Source: Mesostigma viride
Lineage: Eukaryota > Streptophyta > Mesostigmatophyceae > Mesostigmatales > Mesostigmataceae
Assembly (NCBI GenBank): GCA_009746045.1
Contig: RPFO01000080.1
Span: 688,552-752,551 of the forward strand
Reading direction: 5' to 3'
DNA: 64,000 nt
Below the pieces are notes generated by a model, which saw only the letters and a program-made list of their open reading frames with translations, was not told the DNA's origin and did not search any database. A program made the translations under genes and the position numbers. Shown piece after piece: positions 55,251-64,000 of the stretch; positions within the stretch are counted from its first letter, which is position 1; every line of letters starts with the position of its first letter.

Positions 55251-55763
55251 ATGGTTCAAACCGGCACTGGAAAAAAAAGAAAAAAAAAAAAAAAAGAAAG
55301 AAACTATATCTTGGGGACGACGATGATGATCAGCGTCGTCCGCCAGACAACAGGGCACCGGCTGATGTCGGTGCGCCTGCATGCAATAACAACAAAACAA
55401 AAAGAAGACAAGGAAAAAGAAAAAGAAAACAAAAGAACAACAATGACAATACCAGCCAGGTGGAGGGTCCGGCTGCCGCGAGGCAGTCCGAACAACCCCC
55501 CTCCCCTGTGCGCCAGCCGGTGGCGGAGCCGGTTCCCCTACGGGGCACCGAACAACCCTCTTCCCCGGCGGCTGCGACAGCAGCACCCACTGCTGGAGCA
55601 GCCATGGCGGCGGCAATGCGGCAGGAAAACAACCCCCCAGGAGGCACCGGCCCCGCGCCGGCCCCTGGGGCTTCCAGCGTAAGCAAGTCCGTTGCTTTCT
55701 TTCCTCATGCATGCTCTGATATAATGCTCAAGAGCGGTGGCTATCTTTTCAACATATCATAAC
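55251..55763 (+). pseudogene. Putative gag N-terminal ORF (Lys-rich then Pro/Ala-rich)
   Basis: Starts at an ATG in good context (AACAATGG). It enters a Lys-rich stretch encoded by an A run, shifts frame at that run (about 55270-55296) and continues GDDDDDQRRPPDNRAP, NNNKTKRRQGKRKRKQ, then a Pro/Ala/Glu-rich tail. GCGTAAGCAAG at about 55678 is a plausible 5' splice site, since the following frame looks non-coding. Basic and Pro-rich composition fits a retroelement gag, and its position upstream of the zinc knuckle and integrase supports this, but there is no diagnostic domain. Confidence 0.35.
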
Positions 55764-55959
55764 CAAACAGAAAGCTATCGCTGCAGCATGAGGAGCATAG
55801 AAACGCTCCAGCTGTTAATATGTGATTAAAGCACTCCTGGCCTATCCCCATCGCCGGCGGTGGGCGGCCTGGGCTGGACGGCATATGCAAACGAGACAAG
55901 TATCACCGTCCACCCCAACGTGAGTTATCTGAATGAATGTCATGTCTTTTGAACGCAGA

Positions 55960-56280
55960 TCTCCCCATTTTATTTGGGATGATCGAGTGTAAGGGTATTG
56001 TTGCTTTCTTGGCAGCACAGCCTCTACCCTCTAGGGAGACTGTTGATCCTCTCTATGTCAGGGCTGAGGGCCCTTAATCAAACCCACTGCTGTCAACTCC
56101 CTAGACATGGAGCTTGCCCAGCCGCCGCACATAATCAATAACGCATGCAGTAGTGGCAGAAGCCATTACCAAACGCATGTACTTGCGGGTAAAGACCTGG
56201 CTGGTGCTAACGCTCAAGCAGCACCGGGAGGCAATAACAAGAAACACTAACAGAAAACAAACAAACAAAACTGTTACCAA
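55960..56280 (+). repeat. Decayed duplicate of the integrase N-terminal region
   Basis: Translation near 55980-56160 (IECKGIVAFLAAQPLPSRE..., AVNSLDMELAQPPH) aligns by eye with GIIDFEAATLLSSQHP and TVDNSIDIKELAHQLH at 57760-57890. The element therefore carries a second, degenerate copy of this segment upstream of the microsatellite. Confidence 0.5.
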
Positions 56281-56545
56281 ACCATGGTTGGTGTTGAGGC
56301 AGCACAGCTAGACAGATGCTGTCCTCTCACTACAAACAAACAAACGAAACGGTTACCAAGCCATGGTTGGTGTTGAGGCGGCACGGCTACTGTCCTCTCA
56401 CTACAAACAAACAAACGAAACGGTTAACAAACCATGGTTGGTGTTGAGGCAGCACAGCTACTGTCCTCTCATTACAAGCAAACAAACGAAAATGTTACCA
56501 AACCATGGCGGGTTTTGAGGCAGCAAAGATACTGTCCTCTCAATC
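56281..56545 (+). repeat. Four tandem copies of an approximately 70-86-bp unit
   Basis: Each unit contains ACCATGGTTGGTGTTGAGGC, AGCACAGCTACTGTCCTCTC and ACAAACAAACGAAA. The encoded phrase VEAAQLLSS matches FEAATLLSS just upstream of the integrase (57765), so the repeat was amplified from element sequence. Confidence 0.8.
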
Positions 56546-56654
56546 AATACAATGAACAAACAAGAGAAGCTGCGATTAATTAACAATAACAATACCAACA
56601 ACAGGCCCTCACAGGGCAATAACAACAACAACAACCGGCCCCATGCAACAGGGC

Positions 56655-57494
<840 letters not shown>

Positions 57495-57495
57495 A

Positions 57496-58479
57496 GGCCT
57501 GCAACCTGGCAACCCTGGAAGGGTCAGGTGCCTGAGGTGCTTCCAGATGGGGCACATGCAGCCGCAACTGCAGTGCAACCACAACCCTACACTGGGCAAC
57601 AATGTGCATCTCTGCCCAGGCTGCCACTACACGAGGCACAACCTGGCCAGCTCCAGGCAGCCGTTGCAACAGGCCTCGCTACCCAAATCAATGTGAGTTC
57701 TCTCACCTTGCTTACTCTGCAAGGATGATGATCTCATTACCATTGGGGATGGCAGCCAGGGCATAATTGATTTTGAGGCAGCAACCTTACTGTCCTCCCA
57801 ACACCCTGTCCTGGAACCTTATTACATAAAAGCACTAACCCCTACTGTTGACAACTCCATAGATATCAAGGAGCTTGCTCATCAGCTGCACCAAGCCATG
57901 GGTCATGAAACAGTGGCTGAGGAACTGGCCAAACGGCTGGGGGGTAGTAGCATGGGAAAACCACTCAGGAATGCAGTAAAACTGGCTAGACAACACTGTC
58001 AAGAATGTCAGTTCAATAGCCCCAAACCTCAAAAATGGCATACTGCAACTCCTTCCGCCACTAGAGGCATGATAGTGGGGGATGTGATGCACATCAACAA
58101 AGATGTCCAACCCTACCTGATCCTAAAAGATTCATGGTCCAGGTTCACAGTAATGGAACCCCTACCTGGCATGTCTGCAGGGCAGCTACGTGTTGCACTC
58201 ATGATTGCTTTACCCAGATTCTACCCAGTTGACAGAATTTTGCTTGATCAACAATTTTCTTGTCTGACTGACCTGGAAGGGTGTGAAGCAATAGAGATTG
58301 CTGGGCTGGAAGATCATGAGGGTCAGGGGATCATTGAAAGAACCATCAGATCTGTCAAAACCCTACTGGCCAAAAATCCCTCCAAGGATGCTACTTCAGG
58401 GGTCTATTGTGACAGGGCACTCTGGTGTCATGAAATGTGCACAACCCTAAACAGGAGACCTGTCTTGCATGCCAAGTGA
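57496..58479 (+). pseudogene. Zinc knuckle plus retroviral-type integrase
   Basis: One frame runs from the microsatellite to 58479 with a single TGA at 57694. It holds CLRCFQMGHMQPQLQC and CPGCHYTRHN, two CCHC-knuckle-like motifs. The integrase has a zinc-binding N-domain (HQAMGH with HCQEC) and a DDE core: Asp in GDVMHI, Asp in ILLDQQF and Glu in IIERTIRSVK. The second Asp to Glu spacing is 29, shorter than the usual 35. Integrase inserts element DNA into the chromosome. The frame continues past 58479, with stops, into a GPY/F-like C-terminal domain (see next feature). No protease lies between the knuckle and integrase. Confidence 0.7.
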
Positions 58480-58800
58480 GGTGAGGTAATCCCCGCAGGC
58501 CTGCAGGCAGGTGTATATCCCCCAGAGGTGATAGCACTGTACAACACTGCACGTGCACAAACCTCAGCATAACTGGCAGAAAAAGATAAAACCCATCCCA
58601 GGCCAGTATTCCAAAAAGGTGATCAAGTCCTCTATTACAAGGAAAACAGCTTTGGTAAGGTTGGAACTTGGCTAGGTCCAGTTACCATCCGTGGATTTAC
58701 CAAAAAAAGCAAGACCGTGGAGGTCAAGCACAATATCAATCAATGGGAAGCGTCACAGGGTGAGCTGTCATAGAATTAAGAAGTATTATTCTCCCATGGC
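58480..58800 (+). pseudogene. Integrase C-terminal (GPY/F-like) domain
   Basis: Translation across a small frameshift (duplicated TATCAATCAA near 58732) gives FQKGDQVLYYKEN, TWLGPVTIRGFTKKSKTVEV and then NGKRHRVSCHRIKKYYSP. This resembles the GPY/F module of Ty3-type and retroviral integrases, which is unusual upstream of a copia-type RT. Several in-frame stops show decay. Confidence 0.55.
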
Positions 58801-59597
58801 AGACGTGCCTGGGGAAGAGTCTTTAAGCATGGACTCACTACTTCTATCTGGCAACTCCAGCATGCCCAGCAATAGCCCTGAGCCACCAATTACTGCTGTT
58901 GACAGCACCACAGCACCCTCTGTGAACCCTTCCACCCTCAGTGAAGCCAGGCCCACTTCACAACCTGGGGATAGCTTAACCAGGCACGAGGTAGCTGGGT
59001 TGGAAGCATTAGCTCAGCCCCAAGGCACGAACCTGTCTGCCAACCCTTTCGCTCTGAGGTCAAGATTGGCAGTCGCCTTGCAAGCATTACACAGGTCACA
59101 TAAGCAACAAGCTGCTGTGGCCGAAGGGCTGGCAAAAGTCTCAGCTGTGTGCACTAGTCAGGACCCCTGGACCCCGGCAATAGACACTCAGGCACAGGTC
59201 AGTGTGATCAGTGCACAAGCCATCCCTGGTCTTGAGATTGCACCTTCATTTTGGGCACGGGTGCAGGATTTCTCAGGCCAAAGCTCACTGGATGTAGTGG
59301 GACAAGTGATGCTCCCTATACTTGGTATTCAGACACCCTTCCAAGTGGTGGAGGGGTACTCTGGTAACACCTTGTTGGGGGAACCTTTTGTATCCTATCC
59401 TGGGGTGCTTATCTCAGCTAATGAGCTCAGTGTCACAGGGGTGGGTGCAGTTCCTCTGGACCACTTTAAAATCCGTCTCTCCAGTATTGTCCCTGGTATG
59501 GATGCTGTCATCAAGGCAGTCAACACTCAGTATGCACCAGGGGAGATCCCTGATCTGGACAAGTTAGTGCACAGCCAGTTCCTCCATCCCTCAGCCT
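58801..59597 (+). pseudogene. Retropepsin-like aspartic protease domain and linker
   Basis: Part of the 58691-60034 frame. After a Ser/Pro/Thr-rich linker, PAIDTQAQVSVISAQAI matches the retropepsin active-site strand (D-T-G-A-x-x-S-x-I-S) with Gln in place of the usual Gly. Then come VGQVMLPILG, PFQVVEGYSGNTLLGEPFV (the conserved I/L-L-G flap-end) and VLISANELSV. Proteases of this type cut the element polyprotein. The domain lies downstream of integrase and upstream of RT. The D-T-Q substitution may inactivate it or be a family trait. Confidence 0.6.
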
Positions 59598-60715
59598 TTG
59601 GGCTGGGTAAGTGGGACATATATAGCCATGCACTCACCCCACCAAATCTCCCACGTCATACAAGAATGCAAAGCACAAAAAGGGTTTACCAAGTGGCTGA
59701 TGGCCATTGTCCACCAAGCCAGGCAGGAATGGGTCCTGCCCAACCCCCAAAACCCTCAATACAAACCTCCTGTCACCCCTTCATGGGACGTGCCAGAGGG
59801 AGCCAAAAAGCTCAGATTAAAATTTGTTCTCAAACAAAAACCACAAAAAGTGGGCTCCCCAATTTTCCATGCCAGACCATGTGTCACAGAATTAAAGGGG
59901 ACCTCCACACTGCCAAAAGGGGAAACATACACACCTGGGCTGCAACAAACCTCACTCAGGATCATGCTCTCCCTATTCCTCCACAACCTCAATGCAGGCC
60001 AAGACTAATTAGACTATGTCTGCAAAGCCACTGATATTAAAAGGGCCTTCCTCAGGGGGGACCCAGAAAAGGCTGAATCTGTGTGGAAAGGGAAGGTGTA
60101 CGTGGTAGACACCCCAGCTGTGTGGAAACCTTACATTGATGAGCCCCACCTTATCATCAACATTGGGGTGGAAGGGCTTGTCAGTGCCCCCAAAATTTTC
60201 AGAGACTCAGCAGAGGAAGTATTCAAAAAGCTCAAGGCCACGTATGATGACCTAGACCCATGCTTTTTTGTTGTACCCACCCCCTCTGGACTGCTGTTCT
60301 TTGTGTGGCATGGAGATGACCAACTCATTTGTGGGCCTAGAGCTGAGGTGGAAAAATTTATTCAGCAGGTCCAGGAATCATATGAGATTGGCAAACAGGT
60401 GGAATTGAGCACAACCCCCATCCAGTTCTGTGGCATCATGTTGCAGCTGCACAGGCAGCCAGATCAGTGGGTCTGCTCTCTCTCTCCTCCTGCAGAATAT
60501 ATTCAAGATTGTCTAGATCTGCTGCAACACAACTACCTCCCCTTACACATGTGTGCCACTGTTCAGGGCAAACTGGAGTGGTGGTCAGCCATTTGTGGGG
60601 CTCCCTTAGCTGTCATAAGCAGGGTCACCCATGATGTTCTAGTCAAAATCAAATGCAGTCACATCAGGAAGTTGGTTAATGATTGCCCTCCCCTCATCCT
60701 CCATGGCCTGTGCAC
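59598..60715 (+). pseudogene. Ty1/copia-type reverse transcriptase
   Basis: One frame with a single TAA at 60006. It reads KWLMAIVHQARQEWVLP, KKLRLKFVLKQKP, FHARPCVTELKG, TYTPGLQQTSLRIMLSLF, then CKATDIKRAFLRGD (motif A), VEGLVSAPKIFRDSAEEVF, DPCFFV, LLFFVWHGDDQLICGP (motif C, HGDD where copia has YVDD) and FCGIMLQL. This order and wording follows the Ty1/copia RVT_2 family closely. It continues into the RT-RNase H connection (LHMCATVQGKLEWWSAICG) and breaks off at about 60715 against a tRNA-like segment, so RNase H is missing. Confidence 0.8.
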
Positions 60716-60716
60716 C

Positions 60717-60750
60717 TTGGAGGTCAGGGGTTCGAATCCTCACTGAGGCA
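60717..60750 (+). other. tRNA-like T-arm / B box
   Basis: GAGGTCAGGGGTTCGAATCC contains a perfect Pol III B box (GGTTCGAATCC). A comparable GGGGGTTCGAATCCC lies in the X segment of the 23-24 kb composite. No full cloverleaf is seen; a tRNA-derived repeat is likely. Confidence 0.4.
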
Positions 60751-60834
60751 GCTCCGGCGCAATATTATTTGCGTGCTCAGCGGCCTAGGCGGATGTCTCG
60801 GGCTCTTCGTCCCCCCTCCACGAGGCCAGGTTTT

Positions 60835-61041
60835 AGTTAGGTTAAATAATGCCGGAACCTTTTGCCCACTGAGGCAAATCGGTCCGTCACACTATTTTGC
60901 CCGGAATAACCACTTCCGAGCACCCAAGTTAATTCGGCCGAATTAACTTGGGTGCTCAGAAGTGGTTATTCCGGGCAAAATAGTGTGACGGACCGATTTG
61001 CCTCACTGGGCAAAAGGTTCCGGCATTATTTAACCTTAACT
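60835..61041. mobile_element. Palindromic foldback element related to P1-P3
   Basis: A 207-bp near-perfect palindrome with ends AGTTAGGTTAAATAATGCC and GGCATTATTTAACCTTAACT, centred on CGGCCG. It shares AGTTA-type ends, GGAACCTTTT-GCC-CACT, AGGCAAAT/GGCAATTA and GGTCCGTCAC-CTATTT with the P elements at 23156-24193, so it is a diverged family member. It has no coding capacity. Confidence 0.8.
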
Positions 61042-61066
61042 CGCATCCAGCGTGTTCACACACGTG

Positions 61067-61729
61067 TTACAAAGGCACTCCCTCTCGTGGGTATCCCAAG
61101 CCGTGCCGACCACCACGCCGTCGCGCTCTGCGGTGCGCGTCTTCACCTTGAACCCCACGTTCCTCCGCACGAACCATCGAAAATTCTCCAGCTGCCGGAG
61201 AAGGCATCCGGTTATAGCGCCGACGCCGTCGTTCAAACAAGGCCTCACCCTCCCGGCCATAGTCGCGCAAGAACACGCGGGGATTGAAGGTCTCTTCGTT
61301 CAGCTCCTTCACCAACTGCATGGCGCGCGCGTCCGGTGCTCCTGGTCTGGATGACGTCTCTTGCCGGCTTCCGCGCCCGGATGAAGGCCCCGTCTGACGG
61401 GCCCCACCTCCCGACCCTCCAGCCCCTAAGGCATCTCCTCGGACTGCAGGCTCTCCGCGAACGGTCTGCGTCCTCGTATTCTTTTCTGGTTGAGGGACCT
61501 CGAGTTGATCCGGCATGTCCAGGTCAACCAGATCTTCGTCGATTGGCTCCCCCTCTGCTTCCCGTATTTCTGTATCTGCTGCCTCCGCGGCACTGAAAGA
61601 AGTCGGTCCCCTGGGAAGCGCCTCCGCGGCGTCCCCCTGCATAGACCACACACAAAATACCAGGGCGTCAGTCGGCGTGTACCTAGTACCCGGCTCCCAC
61701 ACCACCTTCACCCTACACCGTTGTACCAT
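61067..61729 (-). CDS. Unidentified ORF downstream of the Ty3-type pol
   Basis: A 220-codon frame, acidic in the middle (EGEPIDEDLVDLDMPD), Gly/Ser-rich, then RAMQLVKELNEETFNPRVFL, DYGREGEALFERRRRRYN and an Arg-rich end. It follows the chromodomain in the same orientation, so it could be a post-pol ORF of the chromovirus or the start of another element's gag. I recognise no domain, transmembrane segment or signal peptide. The foldback element lies immediately beyond its end. Confidence 0.3.
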   Translation of the reverse strand: MVQRCRVKVVWEPGTRYTPTDALVFCVWSMQGDAAEALPRGPTSFSAAEAADTEIREAEGEPIDEDLVDLDMPDQLEVPQPEKNTRTQTVRGEPAVRGDALGAGGSGGGARQTGPSSGRGSRQETSSRPGAPDARAMQLVKELNEETFNPRVFLRDYGREGEALFERRRRRYNRMPSPAAGEFSMVRAEERGVQGEDAHRRARRRGGRHGLGYPREGVPL

Positions 61730-61739
61730 ATGTAGCCTG

Positions 61740-62013
61740 CTAACGCAACTGGTGCGTCTTCTTGTATGCTTCTAGTAAACGGGCGCACCCAGCTAACTCA
61801 GTAGCGGTGCGCCAGGAGTCCTCAGACTCATACTGCGCGAATTGTCATCGCACCCGGTATTGTCGCTGGACCCCACGTCCCCGCTTGACATCCCGGTGTC
61901 CTACAATCTCAGCGACCTCATCCTCCTGTTCCCCCGTGTCCGGATTGAACTCCAGCGGGGCTGGGGGATTGACCCGGCCCTGGATGGTGTTCTGGTGATA
62001 CAACTTGAGCTGG
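61740..62013 (-). pseudogene. Integrase C-terminal chromodomain
   Basis: After the integrase frame, translation in the adjacent frame gives EFNPDTGEQEDEVAEIVGHR, GVQRQYRVR, a TGA stop, QFAQYESEDSW and then TELAGCARLLEAYKKTH. This is the chromodomain pattern (E-x-I-hydrophobic...Y-x-V-x-W-x-G...E-x-x-S-W...A...L-x-x-Y). The stop replaces the conserved Trp of the Y-x-V-(R/K)-W core, consistent with TGG to TGA. Chromodomains direct chromovirus integration to marked chromatin. This copy is inactivated. Confidence 0.75.
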
Positions 62014-63147
62014 TCACGATGGAACCGGTTGCATGGACGTGAGGTTCCATGACACTGGAATGTCCACCTGGAACATGACCTCGTCAAACTTGGCGAGGAC
62101 CTTGTAGGGGCCCAGGAACATGGGGCGAAGCTTAGTCTTCAGCTCCTTCTCCACCTTGTGCGTAAATCGTCCAATCTGGGGGCCCTCCACCAGGACCCAG
62201 TCGCCCACCTCGATGGGCGGCGTCCGAGCATCCCGCTTCCCTGCTGTCCTAGCCATGTACCGTTCTGCCGCTGCGCGATAACCCTGAACTGCGCTGTTAT
62301 GCGCCTGGTGCATCTGCTGCAGCAGCCGATCGACCCCTTGCAGGGTATCCCGTCTGACCTGGTCCTCGCCACGTTCTGGACTCAGGAGCAGGTCGGGCGG
62401 CGTGAGGGGATGTCGGCCGGAGTTAAGGAAGAAGGGAGTGAATCCGTGAGCTGCCTGGGGGGCATTATTCAGTGAAAATTCCACCAAGCCCAGGAGTTCC
62501 TCCCAATTGCTGCCCACCGCGTCGGTGTAGTGGCGCATGGTCTCTTGCACCTTACGGTTCAACCGCTCCACCATGTGCGACGATGAGCTGTGGTAGGCCG
62601 TGCCCAGTGACACCTTGGTGCCCAACCGCTCGAAGAACTCCTGCCAGAATTTAGCAGTGAAGAGCTTGTCGCGGTCAGAGATGAACTGTCGGCTGAGCCC
62701 GTGGAACCGGAACACGTGGGTAAGGTATAGCTTGGCACACCCTTCCGCCGTGAGGTCGACAGGGCAGGGGGCCAGATGACACATACGCGTCAGTCGGTCC
62801 ACGAACACCAAGACCATGCTGTTGCCGTTCTTCGTCTTCTTGAATGGGCCAGTGAAATCCATCATGATGGAGTCCCACGGACCCATCGGATCCGGTAACG
62901 TCTTAGGGACGGCTTGAGCGCCCGTGTTCCTGGACTTCATGATCTGGCACGAGGGGCACTCAGGGCGCACGTACGTCTTAATAATTACTCCGTCATCCCA
63001 GCTGCATGGCCAGTAGAAATGCCTACGGGCCCGTGGAAGGAGGCGATGTATTCCTTGGTGACCGCCTAGGAGAGAGTCATGAAGCTCGTGGAGATGCTGC
63101 TCTACACAGCTCAGGGACGTACAGCCGCCATTCCTCCGGCTGGACAC
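62014..63147 (-). CDS. Ty3-type (chromovirus) integrase
   Basis: Integrase catalyses insertion of element DNA. The zinc-binding domain has HDSLLGGHQG and CPSCQIMK (HHCC). The catalytic core has Asp in MMDFTGPF, Asp in FISDRDKLF and Glu in HMVERLNR, with exactly 35 residues between the last two (D,D-35-E). The GPY/F module appears as KTKLRPMFLGPYKVL. The displayed Met is not a real start: the frame joins the RNase H frame (63940-63077) through a shift near 63110, where VPELC should continue into VEQHLHELHD. Either a programmed shift or a mutation is possible; the chromodomain stop suggests decay. Confidence 0.9.
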   Translation of the reverse strand: MSSRRNGGCTSLSCVEQHLHELHDSLLGGHQGIHRLLPRARRHFYWPCSWDDGVIIKTYVRPECPSCQIMKSRNTGAQAVPKTLPDPMGPWDSIMMDFTGPFKKTKNGNSMVLVFVDRLTRMCHLAPCPVDLTAEGCAKLYLTHVFRFHGLSRQFISDRDKLFTAKFWQEFFERLGTKVSLGTAYHSSSSHMVERLNRKVQETMRHYTDAVGSNWEELLGLVEFSLNNAPQAAHGFTPFFLNSGRHPLTPPDLLLSPERGEDQVRRDTLQGVDRLLQQMHQAHNSAVQGYRAAAERYMARTAGKRDARTPPIEVGDWVLVEGPQIGRFTHKVEKELKTKLRPMFLGPYKVLAKFDEVMFQVDIPVSWNLTSMQPVPS

Positions 63148-64000
63148 CCACCAGCAGGCGCCCCTCCTGGAACTTGCAGGGAAAAGCGCCCATCTGTTGA
63201 GGATGCGCCCTGATGGCCTCGAGAGCCGCTTCTTCCGTGACTGTGAAACGACTGATCATCGTCTCTAGATCCGACGTGACTGTGTACACGTCCTCGGCCA
63301 AGTCCACCGTCTGATTGACGAACTCTGAGAAGACTGTGGGTGGGCCGAGCGGCTGAAGCTGAAAAATTCCCTGGGGCGGCACCACATGACTGAGGGGAAC
63401 GCGCGTATGCGACCCCTCCCCCTCCCCGGGGGTGTCCACGTCCTCGTGGGCGCTTGGCCGGACAGGCGCAGCCAGAAGGGGTGACAAGTCATCCATGGTG
63501 GTGTGCCCGAGATGAAACAGGTGGCGGGCCCGAGGGGACCGTGGCTCCGCGCCACAGGCGGTCCCCGGGGCGGCCACTGGTACGCAGGTGGTATGAAGCA
63601 CGTCCATGTCCTCGTAGAACCAATAGTCCGCCCGTCGCGAGAGGGCATCGGGCACCACGTTGTCCGCGCCCTTGACATACTGGATCTTGAATGGCGCAAA
63701 TTGCGACAAGTACTCCATCCACCGCGCTTGACGAGGCGTCAGATTGGGCTGCACCAGGAGGTGGGTGAGGGGCCGGTGGTCCGTATGGATCACCAAGCGG
63801 TGGGGGTCAAGATCCCCCTGCTCACTGATGGCCACCGAGAACTGTGCCCCCAGAAGATGATGACGCCACGTGTGGCAGCAGTAAACTACTGCCAGGAGTT
63901 CCTGTTGGTGCACTGGATAGTTCCGTTCCGCCGGAATCATGGTGCGAGAGATGTACTCAATGGGCTGAAGGCCCTTGCCTTGATCCTGCAGGAGAACGCA
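63077..64000 (-). CDS. Ty3-type RNase H and RT C-terminus, continues off the right edge
   Basis: From the edge the frame reads LLQDQGKGLQPIEYISRTM, then PAERNYPVHQQELLAVVYC, WRHHLLG, VIHTDHRPLTHLL and LTPRQARWMEYLSQF, ending the RNase H fold with GADNVVPDALSRR. This is the Ty3/gypsy RNase H sequence pattern (E of QELLA, D of TDH, D of ADALS). RNase H degrades the RNA strand during cDNA synthesis. A long linker of about 130 residues leads to the integrase. The upstream RT, protease and gag must lie beyond 64000. Confidence 0.9.
   Translation of the reverse strand, partial: CVLLQDQGKGLQPIEYISRTMIPAERNYPVHQQELLAVVYCCHTWRHHLLGAQFSVAISEQGDLDPHRLVIHTDHRPLTHLLVQPNLTPRQARWMEYLSQFAPFKIQYVKGADNVVPDALSRRADYWFYEDMDVLHTTCVPVAAPGTACGAEPRSPRARHLFHLGHTTMDDLSPLLAAPVRPSAHEDVDTPGEGEGSHTRVPLSHVVPPQGIFQLQPLGPPTVFSEFVNQTVDLAEDVYTVTSDLETMISRFTVTEEAALEAIRAHPQQMGAFPCKFQEGRLLVGVQPEEWRLYVPELCRAASPRAS

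Overview
The window is eukaryotic nuclear DNA made almost entirely of nested mobile elements and satellite-like repeats. The evidence is LINEs with target-site duplications, LTR elements, a Penelope-like element, hAT- and CACTA-type ends, GT-AG mini-introns and very long microsatellites. No prokaryotic gene organisation is visible. The Penelope-like element has an N-terminal GIY-YIG domain and a CxC motif without the usual CCHH residues. That is the 'Chlamys' type described from green algae, spike mosses and slime molds, so a green-lineage alga is my best guess, but the species cannot be named. No complete host gene is visible. The best host candidates are an exon of a TauD/TfdA-like dioxygenase (about 8.7-9.1 kb, minus) and a gene fragment with tandemly duplicated mini-exons (10.2-10.9 kb, minus).

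Layout. 0-3.4 kb: unassigned, with a degenerate tandem repeat. 3.4-8.2 kb: a cluster of LINE remnants, including a target-site-duplicated element that keeps ORF1 but has no ORF2 (a 'half-LINE'). 8.2-13.4 kb: host-like fragments, a C-rich tract and a minisatellite. 13,757-47,328: an interval bracketed by perfect 33-bp CACTA-type inverted ends with TGACA-rich subterminal repeats. Nested inside it, at 17,533-42,493, is a 25-kb structure with multi-kilobase inverted arms. Its ends are GGTATTTCTTATTCC and its reverse complement, and it is flanked by a 10-bp direct repeat CTCTCTGCCC, as expected of a giant long-TIR (Mutator-like?) element. The arms carry the same blocks in mirror order: a 21-bp minisatellite, a TAACGTTA array, an ACTGCCGGCAGT array, a small MITE and a tRNA-derived SINE-like block. 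They differ by later insertions, so each arm serves as the empty site for the other. The left arm has two LINE 3' ends and a 1,038-bp palindrome-of-palindromes. The right arm has a full-length Penelope-like element and another LINE 3' end. The centre holds a 652-bp hAT element with an 8-bp TSD, an unidentified coding fragment, and extra partial copies of the arm ends.

42.8-51.2 kb: a 5'-truncated LINE with a 26-bp TSD, long simple repeats ((CT)n, GATAGGGAA, GGGT) and another LINE. 51.3-54.8 kb: an LTR with polypurine tract next to a gag-only or unidentified ORF. 55.2-60.8 kb: a decayed LTR-type element reading zinc knuckle, integrase, aspartic protease, Ty1/copia-type reverse transcriptase. 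The protease sits between IN and RT, an order I do not know from any described family. 60.8-61.0 kb: a second palindromic element related to the 23-24 kb ones. 61.1-64 kb: a Ty3-type chromovirus pol (RNase H, integrase, chromodomain) on the minus strand, running off the right edge.
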